From Treponema rectale (GTDB lineage: Bacteria > Spirochaetota > Spirochaetia > Treponematales > Treponemataceae): DNA of 64,000 nucleotides. Of the stretch, positions 25,689-34,542 are shown one piece after another (within the stretch, counting starts at the first letter, position 1; each line of letters starts with the position of its first letter). The position numbers and the translations under genes are program-made. Location: NCBI RefSeq assembly GCF_014202035.1, contig NZ_JACHFR010000002.1, positions 124,001-188,000 on the forward strand. Reading direction: 5' to 3'. The notes beneath the pieces were generated by a model. The model was not told where the DNA came from. It saw only the letters and a list, made by a program, of their open reading frames with translations, and searched no databases.

Positions 25689-27338
25689 ATGAAACACACG
25701 ACTTTATTATTAACTTCGATGCTGTTCGCTATTCTTCTGCCAGGATGTTCAAAAAACGGCTCAGGTAAAAAAGGACCGCTGCCTGCAAAAACAGTGAATG
25801 GTCCTGTTCTCAACGTTTCTCTGGAAGCAGCAATTGATACTCTGGATCAGCAGACTGCCGTATTTGCAACAGCATTTGAACTTATCGGCAATATGGTTGA
25901 CGGTCTCATGCAGATGGCTGACGATGGTTCTGTAAAAAAAGCAGTATGTAAAGATTATACAATGTCTTCTGACGGTCTGAAATACACATTCAAGCTCAGA
26001 GATGACGTTTACTGGTCTAACGGTGATCCGGTTACAGCCCATGACTTTGTATACGGCTGGCAGCGTGCCATTGATCCTGCGACAGGTTCTGAATATGCAT
26101 TCATGATAAGCGACATTGCACAGATAAAAAATGCAACAGCAATTCAGGCAGGTCAGATGGATCCTAACCAGCTTGGAGTACGCGCCGTTGACGACTATAC
26201 TTTTGAAGTAGAACTTCAGGTTCCTGTTTCTTATTTTGAACAGCTGCTGTATTTCTGCACTTTCTATCCTGCAAATCAGAAATTCGTTGAAAAATGCGGC
26301 GATAAATATGCAACAAGTCCGGAAACCTGTCTTGCAAACGGAGCATTCGTAATTACAGAATACTCTCCTACAGGCAGAACAATTTCATTTAAGAAAAATA
26401 CGGCCTATTATGATGCTGCAAACGTTAAACTTGGAGGACTTCACTATGAAATCATCAGCAATGGTGATGAAGCTCTAAGAAAATATCAGAGCGGTCAGCT
26501 TGATTTCGTTGAGCTTTCAGGAGAAGCCGTAGAAAAAATGAAATCTTCTCCAGAATTTACACCGGTTGACTCTGGATTCCTTTATTACCTTACCTTTAAC
26601 TTTGATGATCCTATGTTTGCAAATAAAAACCTTCGTCGTGCATTCACCTTTGCCATCGACCGTGAACGTGTCATCACAGAAATGGCCGACGGTTCCGCTG
26701 CAGCCTATTCTGCAATACCAAGAGGTTACGCTTTCTCTTCAACAGGAGAAGACTTTACTCCAAAAGGAATCGAATTCCCGGATGACTGTTCCTACAATAT
26801 AGAAAAAGCTCGTGCTCACTTACAGCAGGCAAAACGTGAACTTGGAGTAAGCAAGTTCAACCTTCAGCTTCTTACAGCAGATGGTGAAACCCAGGTTATT
26901 GCTTCAAATTCAATCAAACATCAGATAGAAGCCCTCTTCCCTGAAGTAAACATTTCCATCAAAGCTGTACCTAAAACCGAGCGCCGTAAGATCATGAGTT
27001 CCGGAAACTTCCAGTTTGGTCTTAACAACTGGGGTCCTGACTATGCAGATCCTATGACATATCTTGCCATGTGGGTAACAGGAAACGACAACAATCAGGG
27101 AAATTATTTTAACCCGAGCTACAATGCACTTATTGCAAGCTGTACTGACGGAGATCTCTGTACAAGAATTCCTGAACGCTGGGCAGCTCTTAAAAAAGCA
27201 GAATCAATGATCATGGAAGATGCAGTAATCTCTCCTATCTATCAGAAATGTAATGCAAACCTGATTAAGAAAAATGTACGCGGCATAGCATTCCATGCAG
27301 TAGCTATCAACCGTATCTATAAAAACACAACAAAATAA
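25689..27338 (+). CDS. Oligopeptide ABC transporter substrate-binding lipoprotein
   Basis: SBP_bac_5 (OppA-like) lipoprotein of 549 residues. The lipobox is LLPGC (Cys20). Family features are SLEAAIDTLDQQTAVFATAFEL, YTFKLRDDVYWSNGDPVTAHDFVYGWQRAIDP, LRRAFTFAIDRERVI and GLNNWGPDYADPMTYL. No permease genes (oppBCDF) are adjacent. The next gene, 21 nt on, is a chemoreceptor, so the protein may feed a sensory path as well as uptake; that is inference. Confidence 0.92.
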   Translation: MKHTTLLLTSMLFAILLPGCSKNGSGKKGPLPAKTVNGPVLNVSLEAAIDTLDQQTAVFATAFELIGNMVDGLMQMADDGSVKKAVCKDYTMSSDGLKYTFKLRDDVYWSNGDPVTAHDFVYGWQRAIDPATGSEYAFMISDIAQIKNATAIQAGQMDPNQLGVRAVDDYTFEVELQVPVSYFEQLLYFCTFYPANQKFVEKCGDKYATSPETCLANGAFVITEYSPTGRTISFKKNTAYYDAANVKLGGLHYEIISNGDEALRKYQSGQLDFVELSGEAVEKMKSSPEFTPVDSGFLYYLTFNFDDPMFANKNLRRAFTFAIDRERVITEMADGSAAAYSAIPRGYAFSSTGEDFTPKGIEFPDDCSYNIEKARAHLQQAKRELGVSKFNLQLLTADGETQVIASNSIKHQIEALFPEVNISIKAVPKTERRKIMSSGNFQFGLNNWGPDYADPMTYLAMWVTGNDNNQGNYFNPSYNALIASCTDGDLCTRIPERWAALKKAESMIMEDAVISPIYQKCNANLIKKNVRGIAFHAVAINRIYKNTTK

Positions 27339-27359
27339 TTAAGGCAGAGAGGTATCTTT

Positions 27360-29477
27360 ATGGAAGAATCTACAGACAATAAAGAAAACACACCAAAGAA
27401 AAAATATGCACGCCTTGCCTTTCAGTTTTCAATAAAAATTCTGGCAATCCTTATTGCTTCATTTGTAATCCAGAATATTTTTATTGTTCAGAGTGTAAAA
27501 TCATCTTCAAAAGATGACTATTCTTCTTTCAGTGAAAAAATTATTGAAGAAGATGCAGGTAAAATACAGCACTGGAACGAAGTTCTTGTAAATGACCTGC
27601 GTATTTATTCTGACAATGACGTAACAAAAGACGGGAATACTGACGCAATCATTGAATGGCTGCTTACTCACGAAAGCATCCGTAACAAGCTCTTTAACTA
27701 CGTAATGTTCTGTACTCCGGACGGTGTCGGACATTCCAGCGACGGAAAGATAATTACAGTTATTTCTAAACCTTTCTTCCGCGCAATCATGAATGAAAGA
27801 AAAAGCATTTTCGTTTCTAACATTGACTTCCAGCTCGATGGTTCTGTCTGTTATTACATTGCACGTCCGGCATACAATAACAGAGGTGACCTTATCGGGG
27901 TATTTGCAGGAGCAGTTAAACTTGATGAAATTGACAAGATGATTTCCAGCCTTACCATGGGAAAAAACGGAAAAGCAATTCTTGTAGGTTCAAACGGAGT
28001 TTTGATTTCTCATATCCGCGGAATGGATAAATACATGGACCTTTCTTACAGTGATAAAGCAGGATACAAAGGACTCGATGAAATTGCGCTTAAAGCCTGC
28101 AACGGACAGCAGGGAGAAGGTTACTATACAGATCCGGACGGAGTTACAACTTTTGCTTCCTACACACCTGTTGAAGGAACCCCATGGTCAGCAATCCTTA
28201 CAATTCCTCAGAGTCAAATTGATGCTGCCGGAAATTCTCTTGGAACTGTCATTATCTTCATCAGTATTTTTGTAGGTCTTATAGTATCTGCTGCATGTTC
28301 ATTCATGCTTGTAATTGCAGTTAAGCCTCTCCGCATCGTACAAAACTCCATTCAGCATATTGCTTCCGGTGATGCAGACCTTACCCAGCAGATTGTCGTT
28401 AAAAGTAAAAACGAAATCGGTGCTCTTGGTGACGGCTTTAATGCATTCATGAACAAGCTGCGTACAATTGTCGGCGGAGTAAAAGATTCTAAGGAAATGC
28501 TTGGAGATGTAAACGTTGGTCTTCAGAAGCGTATTGAAGATAACGGAAGTTCCATCTCTGAAATCATCCAGGACCTTCACAATATCGGTTCACAGGTACA
28601 GAATCAGGCTGCCAGTGTTTCTGAAACAGCAAGTGCCGTTGAAGAAATTTCTCAGAACATTGAATCTCTTGAACGAATGATTGAAACCCAGTCTTCCGGT
28701 GTAACTCAGGCAAGTGCCGCTGTAGAAGAAATGATCGGAAACATCAGGAGCGTTAATGTTTCTGTCGGCCACATGGCTGAATCATTTGAAAGCCTTACCC
28801 GTAATGCAGAAGACGGTATTCAGCGCCAGAATGATGTTAATATCCGTATCAAGAAAATTGAAGAACAGTCTAAGACACTTCAGACTGCCAACAAAACAAT
28901 CAGTGATATTGCAAGTCAGACAAACATGCTTGCCATGAATGCCGCAATCGAAGCTGCCCATGCCGGAAAAGCAGGACAGGGATTCAGTGTAGTTGCAGAT
29001 GAAATCCGTAAGCTTTCTGAAACTTCAAGTGCACAGTCTAAGACTATTCGTGAAGAACTTAAAAAAATTGCAGGCTCTATTGATGATGTTGTAAACGCTT
29101 CTCAGGCTTCAAGTGATTCTTTTGCAGCCGTTAATAATTCAATCAATGAAACACAGCAGCTTGTTCTTCAGATTAAATCTGCAATGGAAGAACAGCAGGA
29201 AGGTTCAAAACAGATTGGAGATGCACTTAAGCTTATGAACGACAACACAAGTGAAGTTAGGGCAGCATCACATGAAATGGCAGAAGGAAATAAATCTATT
29301 CTTGTTGAAGTTGACCAGCTCCGCAATACTACCGGAGAAATCAAGGACAGCATGGATAAGATTTCTAAAAGCGCCGGTAATATTCGTGAAACAAGTAATT
29401 CCCTTTCTGAAATTGCAGACAGCGTAGAAGCAGCCGTAGGTCAGATTGGAAATCAGATTGACTTGTTTACAGTATAA
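27360..29477 (+). CDS. Methyl-accepting chemotaxis protein with dCache sensor
   Basis: A 705-residue chemoreceptor. Transmembrane helix 1 is at about 24-44. A periplasmic dCache-type domain covers about 45-285 ([51 protein letters not shown]). Helix 2 is at about 293-320, HAMP at about 322-375, and the signalling coiled coil holds the conserved tip [20 protein letters not shown]. No C-terminal CheR-binding pentapeptide is visible. It follows oppA by 21 nt, and rubrerythrin starts 18 nt after it. Confidence 0.93.
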   Translation: MEESTDNKENTPKKKYARLAFQFSIKILAILIASFVIQNIFIVQSVKSSSKDDYSSFSEKIIEEDAGKIQHWNEVLVNDLRIYSDNDVTKDGNTDAIIEWLLTHESIRNKLFNYVMFCTPDGVGHSSDGKIITVISKPFFRAIMNERKSIFVSNIDFQLDGSVCYYIARPAYNNRGDLIGVFAGAVKLDEIDKMISSLTMGKNGKAILVGSNGVLISHIRGMDKYMDLSYSDKAGYKGLDEIALKACNGQQGEGYYTDPDGVTTFASYTPVEGTPWSAILTIPQSQIDAAGNSLGTVIIFISIFVGLIVSAACSFMLVIAVKPLRIVQNSIQHIASGDADLTQQIVVKSKNEIGALGDGFNAFMNKLRTIVGGVKDSKEMLGDVNVGLQKRIEDNGSSISEIIQDLHNIGSQVQNQAASVSETASAVEEISQNIESLERMIETQSSGVTQASAAVEEMIGNIRSVNVSVGHMAESFESLTRNAEDGIQRQNDVNIRIKKIEEQSKTLQTANKTISDIASQTNMLAMNAAIEAAHAGKAGQGFSVVADEIRKLSETSSAQSKTIREELKKIAGSIDDVVNASQASSDSFAAVNNSINETQQLVLQIKSAMEEQQEGSKQIGDALKLMNDNTSEVRAASHEMAEGNKSILVEVDQLRNTTGEIKDSMDKISKSAGNIRETSNSLSEIADSVEAAVGQIGNQIDLFTV

Positions 29478-29495
29478 TAAAAGGAGAAACGAAAT

Positions 29496-30056
29496 ATGAG
29501 TAAATACTCAGGAACAGAAACAGAAAAAAACATCCTTGCCGCATTTGCAGGAGAATCACAGGCAAGAAACAAGTACACATATTTTGCTCAGGTTGCAAAA
29601 GCAGAAGGCAATGACAAAATAGCAGATGTATTTACAAAAACTGCTAACAATGAAGAAAACCATGCCAAAATGTGGCTTAAAGAACTGGAAGGTATCGGAG
29701 ACTCAAAGACCAACCTTACTAATGCTGCCAGCGGTGAAAACTATGAATGGACAGACATGTATGTTAAGTTTGCAGAGACAGCAGAAAAAGAAGGCTTCCC
29801 GGAACTTGCTGCAAAATTCCGTGCAGTAGCTTCTATCGAAAAACGTCATGAAGAACGTTACCGCGCACTTCTTAATGATGAAGATGCAGCTTCAGCACAG
29901 CTTAAAAACAGTTCCGTAAAAGTATGGGAATGTGTAGTCTGCGGTCATATTGTTGTAGGACCATCAGCTCCAGAATACTGTCCAACCTGCAATGAATACA
30001 ATGCCTACACACAGGTGACAGAAGAAAACTATGACTTAATCCGTACATGGGGTTAA
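29496..30056 (+). CDS. Rubrerythrin
   Basis: Non-haem di-iron peroxidase of 186 residues that detoxifies H2O2 in anaerobes. The ferritin-like part supplies the Glu ligands ([42 protein letters not shown]). The C-terminal rubredoxin domain has two Cys-x2-Cys pairs (ECVVCGH and YCPTCNEYN). AAGGAG lies before the ATG. It is cotranscribed with the chemoreceptor, judging by the 18-nt gap and a shared terminator downstream. Confidence 0.95.
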   Translation: MSKYSGTETEKNILAAFAGESQARNKYTYFAQVAKAEGNDKIADVFTKTANNEENHAKMWLKELEGIGDSKTNLTNAASGENYEWTDMYVKFAETAEKEGFPELAAKFRAVASIEKRHEERYRALLNDEDAASAQLKNSSVKVWECVVCGHIVVGPSAPEYCPTCNEYNAYTQVTEENYDLIRTWG

Positions 30057-30081
30057 TTCATAATATTCCCTAAAAAATTAC

Positions 30082-30142
30082 AGCTTCTGAAATAACAGCA
30101 GCTTGAGATTTAAAAAATTAAATCTGCTGTTTTTCAGAAGCT
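30082..30142. terminator. Long nested hairpin between convergent genes
   Basis: AGCTTCTGAAA (30082-30092) pairs with TTTCAGAAGCT (30132-30142). Inside it AACAGCAG pairs with CTGCTGTT, leaving only T30093 unpaired, and the tip AGATTTAA/TTAAATCT can pair further. It separates rubrerythrin from the convergent YjbR gene and should stop transcription from both sides. Confidence 0.65.
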
Positions 30143-30175
30143 ATGTAAATTTACCGTTTATGCCATTATTTGTAT

Positions 30176-30826
30176 TTATTTCTGAACCAGGGCAAAACTT
30201 TTCTTTGTAAGCTCACACAGCTTTTCGAAATCTGTCACAGCAGTAAGCAAGACTGTGATCCAGTATTTTTTATTCATGTGATATGCAGGGAAGATTGATT
30301 TTTTATCTGTGATTGATTCAACCTTTTCTGCTTTCAGATTAACAGCCCAGACCAGCTCATCACTTTCAAATCCAAGATTCTTAAACTTGATTTGCATTAT
30401 GAGGGCAAACCATTTATTATTCGGGCAGCGGTAAACAGTGCTGCTGTTATAAGGTTCTTCTGCCCAGGGATTATCCCCCGGTGCATTAAAATATGAATGC
30501 AGAAAATCAACATATTTTTCTTTGATGTCCCGGCTGATAAAACACTTGTCCCGGATTTCTTCAATCACATTCTGAACTTCGCTGCGAATCTGTCCGACAA
30601 AAGCTCCCTGCGCAGAAGCTACATTAAAAAGCACATACTTTTCATCTGTCGCGGTTTCAAAAACATCAGCGGTAAGAGTTTTTTCTGAAAGTTTGATTTC
30701 TGCATAAAACTGGCTGTCAGTGATTTCTTTCTTAACTACAAGATTGCCATCAGCTTCTGTAAATCCATAAGCAAGCAGTTTTTCTTTCTGAGGAACGGAT
30801 GTATTCAAGATATAGCTGTAATCCAT
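30176..30826 (-). CDS. MmcQ/YjbR-family protein
   Basis: 216 residues. The C-terminal half matches the MmcQ/YjbR (DUF419) fold: YFNAPGDNPWAEEPYNSSTVYRCPNNKWFALIM, VWAVNLKAEKVESI and YHMNKKYWITVLL. The N-terminal 95 residues are an extra domain found in some family members. Members are DNA-binding-like by fold but of unknown role. The ATG at 30826 has no Shine-Dalgarno; the -10 ends 11 nt before it. Confidence 0.8.
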   Translation of the reverse strand: MDYSYILNTSVPQKEKLLAYGFTEADGNLVVKKEITDSQFYAEIKLSEKTLTADVFETATDEKYVLFNVASAQGAFVGQIRSEVQNVIEEIRDKCFISRDIKEKYVDFLHSYFNAPGDNPWAEEPYNSSTVYRCPNNKWFALIMQIKFKNLGFESDELVWAVNLKAEKVESITDKKSIFPAYHMNKKYWITVLLTAVTDFEKLCELTKKSFALVQK

Positions 30827-30837
30827 TTTATAAGAAA

Positions 30838-30866
30838 ATTGTAATAGTCTTTAAATTTGTTTTCAA
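30838..30866 (-). promoter_or_regulatory. Promoter of the YjbR gene
   Basis: On the minus strand TTGAAA (30861-30866), a 17-bp spacer and TACAAT (30838-30843). The expected leader is about 5 nt without a ribosome-binding site. Confidence 0.65.
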
Positions 30867-30902
30867 CAGATGTGAGAAATGACAGAAAACATTACAGCTC
30901 AC

Positions 30903-31136
30903 TCATTCTTCCACAACCTCTTTTCCAAGTATTCTTCCATACTCATCACGAATAATATATCGTGTTGTCTTTCTGCGCTTTTTTGCTGCCTGATTTTTTT
31001 TCATGCGCTTTTTCAGCAGTCTCATCCTTTCCCGATGTCGTCTCTCTGCTTCTCTTTCTCGATATTCAAACTCTTCTTCACAGCACCAGCTGTTCAGACC
31101 ATAAAGCAAAAGGATAACTATTATAAGTGTAAACAC
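30903..31136 (-). CDS. Small membrane-anchored, highly charged protein
   Basis: 77 residues from a GTG start. One N-terminal hydrophobic helix (LIIVILLLYGL, about 4-15) is followed by a strongly charged, probably coiled-coil segment rich in Arg, Glu and Lys (about 20-60). The C-terminus ends RDEYGRILGKEVVEE. The sequence GAGGAGG lies 6 nt before the GTG, which supports a real gene against the overlapping plus-strand reading frame. I do not recognise a family. Confidence 0.6.
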   Translation of the reverse strand: MFTLIIVILLLYGLNSWCCEEEFEYREREAERRHRERMRLLKKRMKKNQAAKKRRKTTRYIIRDEYGRILGKEVVEE

Positions 31137-31265
31137 AATCTGCCTCCTCTCACAATGGCATGTTTGTATGCTACTTTAATTATATACCTGTTTCTTTTCA
31201 CCTTACAACAATAAATGCTGTCTTCACTCTATACTGTCACAACTTCAGTCTGCCGCAATGAAAAC

Positions 31266-31403
31266 GGGGCTGTCCAAAAAGTTTACATCCTAGTGTCATT
31301 TTCGGGCACGACCCGAAAATCCCCCTGCATGAGATTGCCGCATCAAGTGCGGCAATGACAGGCTGTCGAGCACGGCAATGACTCATACTTTTTGGACATC
31401 CCC
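31266..31403. repeat. MITE-like element A with terminal inverted repeats
   Basis: Terminal repeats GGGGCTGTCCAAAAAGT (31266-31282) and ACTTTTTGGACATCCCC (31387-31403) match at 16 of 17 positions. Internal hairpins are ATTTTCGGG/CCCGAAAAT (31298-31320) and ATTGCCGCA/TGCGGCAAT (31334-31356), plus half of a third. It shares this design with element B at 39816-40009. No reading frame and no clear target duplication are visible. It lies between the small membrane protein and copA. Confidence 0.75.
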
Positions 31404-31422
31404 CACTTACAATAATAAAAAA

Positions 31423-31629
31423 CTACGCAATTACTCCGGCATACTCATAACCGGCTTCTTCAACGGCAGCTTTAATCACGCTTTCATCAACAGGCTTTGA
31501 TGTTTCAATAGTAACCTCTGCCTTTTCGTGAGAAGCTGCTGCTTCTGTAATTCCATCAATTGCTTCCAGTGCTTTTTTTACGTGCATTTCACAATGACCG
31601 CACATCATTCCTTTTACTGAAATTTTCAT
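31423..31629 (-). CDS. copZ: Possible separate CopZ chaperone from an internal start in copA
   Basis: Inside the 3' end of copA, AAGGAGA (31635-31641 on the minus strand) lies 5 nt before an in-frame ATG at 31629. Translation from it gives a complete 68-residue copper chaperone starting MKISVKGMMCGHCEMHVKKA. A free CopZ may therefore be made as well as the fused form. The site looks like the ancestral copZ start, kept after the copA stop codon was lost. Whether both products exist is inference. Confidence 0.5.
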   Translation of the reverse strand: MKISVKGMMCGHCEMHVKKALEAIDGITEAAASHEKAEVTIETSKPVDESVIKAAVEEAGYEYAGVIA

Positions 31630-34035
31630 TTCTGTCTCCTTATTTTGAAAATTGTTTAATATTAGATTTCCCGTAACAGGATTCTTCACTTTTTTATCTC
31701 GTCTTGAATCCTGAGACTTCAGGAAATTCAGACGAAGGGCGTTAGAAACGACACAGAAACTGGAAAGTCCCATTGCAGCCGCACCGAACATCGGATTAAG
31801 CGTCCAGCCGAAAGCAGAAACATAACAGCCGGCCGCAAGAGGTATTCCGATTATATTATAGAAAAAAGCCCAGAACAGGTTTTCATGAATGTTTTTTATG
31901 ACAGCCCGTGAAAGCCTGATTGCAGCGCTCACATCCCGTAAACTACCTTTCATCAAAACTACATCGGCAGCATCTATTGCTATATCAGTTCCGGCACCAA
32001 TTGCTATTCCCAGATCTGCGCGGGTAAGAGAAGGAGCATCATTTATTCCGTCTCCAACCATGGCAACTTTTCCACTCTCCATAAGTTTTCGGATTACAGC
32101 TTCTTTTCCATCAGGAAGTACACCAGCCACAACTTCATCAACTCCAGCCTGTTCTGCAATTGCCCGGGCAGTTATTTCATTATCGCCGGTAAGAAGCACA
32201 GTGTGGATTCCCATGTTTTTAAGTTCACTTATCGCCTGAGCAGAATCTTCTTTGATTGTATCACTGACTGCAATAATTCCAAGAAGTGTCCTGTCCCTGG
32301 CAAAAAGAACCGGTGTCTTTCCCTGAGAAGCAAGTTTTTTAACTTCCGTTTGGATGAATGCTGAATCAAATTCAGCATGATGAAGTTCAAGATTGTCATT
32401 CCCAACTCGTTTCGGAATCTCGTTTACGACAGATTCGATATATCTTGCGTTTCCGCCGGTGATTGTTTTTCCGTCGAGTCTGGCAGAAAGTCCGTTTCCA
32501 GCCTTGATTTCAAATCCACTCGTTTCAAGAAGTTTAATCTGATTTTTTTCGGTATATTCAACAATAGCTTTTGATATAGGATGCTCACTTTTTACTTCAA
32601 GGGCATAAGCTGCTTCAAGTAAGTCTTTTTCCGAAGAATCTTCTGCTGCAATAACATCTGTTACCTGCATGATTCCCGTGGTGACAGTTCCTGTTTTATC
32701 AAGGGCAACTATCTGTGTTTTGCCTGCCATTTCCTGAGCAGCAGCAGTTTTAAACAGAATACCTGACTTTGCCCCCATCCCGTTTCCAACCATGATTGCA
32801 ACCGGTGTAGCCAGTCCCAGCGCACACGGACAACTGATAACAAGAACGGAAACTGCACGTGCAACAGCATATCCGACACTCTGACCTGCAATCAGCCATA
32901 CTATAAAAGTCACAAGAGCAATCAAAATAACTGCCGGAACAAATACTCCGGAAACCCTGTCTGCTATTTTTGCTATAGGTGCCTTTGTAGCAGCAGCATC
33001 ACTTACCATCCTGATAATGGCGGAAAGAGTTGTATCTTCACCGACACGGACAGCTTCACAAATCAAAAACCCTGAAGTATTTATCGTTGCAGCAGAAACC
33101 GTACTTCCAGCGGATTTTTCTACAGGAAGACTTTCTCCTGTAAGCGCTGCTTCGTTTACGGCACTCTCCCCTTCAATTACAATTCCGTCAACCGGAATAC
33201 TGTCTCCAGGCCGTACAATAAAACGATCACCTTTTTTTACCTGATCAACCGGCACAGTTTTTTCAATTCTGGCTTCCCCTTCCCCTTCCACAAGCACTGC
33301 AGTTTTTGGAGCCATCTTCATCAGGGATTTCAAAGCATCTGTGGTCTTTCCCTTAGATTTTGCCTCAAGCATTTTTCCTACAGTAATAAGAGTTAAAATT
33401 GTTGCGGCAGATTCAAAATAAAACTGATCCATCAGGTACTTTATTTTTTCATCATCACCAGCCAGAACCGCACTACTCATTGCAAAAAGTGCAGTCACGC
33501 TGTAAACAAAAGCAGCCCCTGCGCCAAGGGCAACAAGGCTGTCCATATTCGGAGATTTATAAATCAACCCCTTGAATCCGCTTACAAAGAATTTCTGATT
33601 TATCACCATGATAATTACAGAAAGCAGCAGCTCATACAAACCCATCGCCACATGATTTCCGTCAAGAAATGCCGGCAGCGGCCAGTTCCAGAGCATGTGT
33701 CCCATAGAAACGTACATAAGCGGAATCAAAAAAAGAACGGAAGCGATAAGTCTCTTTTTCATTTTTGGAGTTTCCCTGTCCCGAAGCTCATCCCCGTACG
33801 CATCTGCTCCAGCGGAAGAATTAGCTCCAGAAGAGGATTTTTTCAGGCTGGCACCATAACCTGCATTTTCTACCGCTTTGATTATTTCTGAAGGCGAAAT
33901 ATCCCCTTCCACTCCCATAGAATTTGTAAGCAAACTTACAGCACAGCTTTTTACCCCAGGAAGCGCATTCACAGCTTTTTCAACACGAACCTGACAGGCT
34001 GCACAGCTCATTCCAGTAACATTATATTGTTCCAT
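31423..34035 (-). CDS. copA: Copper-exporting P1B-type ATPase fused to a C-terminal CopZ-like domain
   Basis: An 870-residue copper pump. An N-terminal HMA domain carries the GMSCAAC metal site. The membrane core has the CPC motif in ISCPCALGLATP, phosphorylation motif DKTGTVTTG, the ATP-binding HP loop SEHPISKAI, and the hinge GDGINDAPSLT. After the last transmembrane segment and a low-complexity linker, a second HMA domain (KGMMCGHCEMHVKKAL) ends the protein. The linker reads like translated intergenic DNA and contains an internal ribosome site (see the copZ entry). It follows csoR by 12 nt. Confidence 0.95.
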   Translation of the reverse strand: MEQYNVTGMSCAACQVRVEKAVNALPGVKSCAVSLLTNSMGVEGDISPSEIIKAVENAGYGASLKKSSSGANSSAGADAYGDELRDRETPKMKKRLIASVLFLIPLMYVSMGHMLWNWPLPAFLDGNHVAMGLYELLLSVIIMVINQKFFVSGFKGLIYKSPNMDSLVALGAGAAFVYSVTALFAMSSAVLAGDDEKIKYLMDQFYFESAATILTLITVGKMLEAKSKGKTTDALKSLMKMAPKTAVLVEGEGEARIEKTVPVDQVKKGDRFIVRPGDSIPVDGIVIEGESAVNEAALTGESLPVEKSAGSTVSAATINTSGFLICEAVRVGEDTTLSAIIRMVSDAAATKAPIAKIADRVSGVFVPAVILIALVTFIVWLIAGQSVGYAVARAVSVLVISCPCALGLATPVAIMVGNGMGAKSGILFKTAAAQEMAGKTQIVALDKTGTVTTGIMQVTDVIAAEDSSEKDLLEAAYALEVKSEHPISKAIVEYTEKNQIKLLETSGFEIKAGNGLSARLDGKTITGGNARYIESVVNEIPKRVGNDNLELHHAEFDSAFIQTEVKKLASQGKTPVLFARDRTLLGIIAVSDTIKEDSAQAISELKNMGIHTVLLTGDNEITARAIAEQAGVDEVVAGVLPDGKEAVIRKLMESGKVAMVGDGINDAPSLTRADLGIAIGAGTDIAIDAADVVLMKGSLRDVSAAIRLSRAVIKNIHENLFWAFFYNIIGIPLAAGCYVSAFGWTLNPMFGAAAMGLSSFCVVSNALRLNFLKSQDSRRDKKVKNPVTGNLILNNFQNKETEMKISVKGMMCGHCEMHVKKALEAIDGITEAAASHEKAEVTIETSKPVDESVIKAAVEEAGYEYAGVIA

Positions 34036-34047
34036 GACATACCCCCC

Positions 34048-34410
34048 TTATTTCATCAGTTTTTGCAGTGTTACGACAAATTCATCAATTACAGAGTCAT
34101 CTCCCCTGCGGATTCCTTCTGCAACACAGGTTTTCATATGATTTGCAAGCAGGGCTTTATTAAAACTGTTAAGAGCACTTGTTACTGCACAAACCTGTAC
34201 AAGAATATCAGTACAATAAGCATTGTTTTCCAGCATTCCCTCTACACCACGAACCTGACCTTCAATACGCTTAAGACGATTCATCAAATCTTTATATTCC
34301 GAAACATCCCGCTTTTTATGTTTTCCGGAACAATGCGGACATGAAGCTTTTGCTTCTACAGACTGTTCAATTTCTTCACAGCACAAATCTATATTCTGAT
34401 TTTCTGACAT
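34048..34410 (-). CDS. csoR: CsoR-type copper-sensing repressor
   Basis: DUF156/CsoR-family all-helical repressor of 120 residues. Cu(I) ligands are Cys66, His91 and Cys95 (AYCTDIL, ANHMKTCV). The N-terminal 35 residues add two cysteine pairs (LCCEE, SCPHCSGKH) that are not in the core family and may bind metal. It should repress its own operon with copA and release DNA on copper binding. The Shine-Dalgarno CAGGAGG supports the ATG at 34410. Confidence 0.92.
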   Translation of the reverse strand: MSENQNIDLCCEEIEQSVEAKASCPHCSGKHKKRDVSEYKDLMNRLKRIEGQVRGVEGMLENNAYCTDILVQVCAVTSALNSFNKALLANHMKTCVAEGIRRGDDSVIDEFVVTLQKLMK

Positions 34411-34430
34411 AAAGAGCCTCCTGAAAAATA

Positions 34431-34492
34431 ATACCCCTTAGGGGTATACGCGCTTTAAAAGTAAAATATACCCTCTAGGGGTATAATGTCTA
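34431..34492 (-). promoter_or_regulatory. csoR-copA promoter with two CsoR operators
   Basis: On the minus strand TAGACA (34487-34492), a 16-bp spacer and TATATT (34465-34470). An imperfect operator (34468-34484, ATACCCTCTAGGGGTAT on the plus strand) fills the spacer. A perfect 17-bp palindrome ATACCCCTTAGGGGTAT (34431-34447) lies in the leader just before the ribosome site. Both match the G/C-tract palindromes bound by CsoR. Confidence 0.8.
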
Positions 34493-34542
34493 GAGGCATT
34501 TTATTTTGCTAATAATTGATTCTACAGGGAATAAATAAAAAA

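Noticed and set aside
30879-31214. 111-codon plus-strand frame overlapping the small membrane protein
   Set aside because: The opposite strand has GAGGAGG before a GTG start and a coherent helix plus charged coil. The plus-strand frame has no ribosome site.
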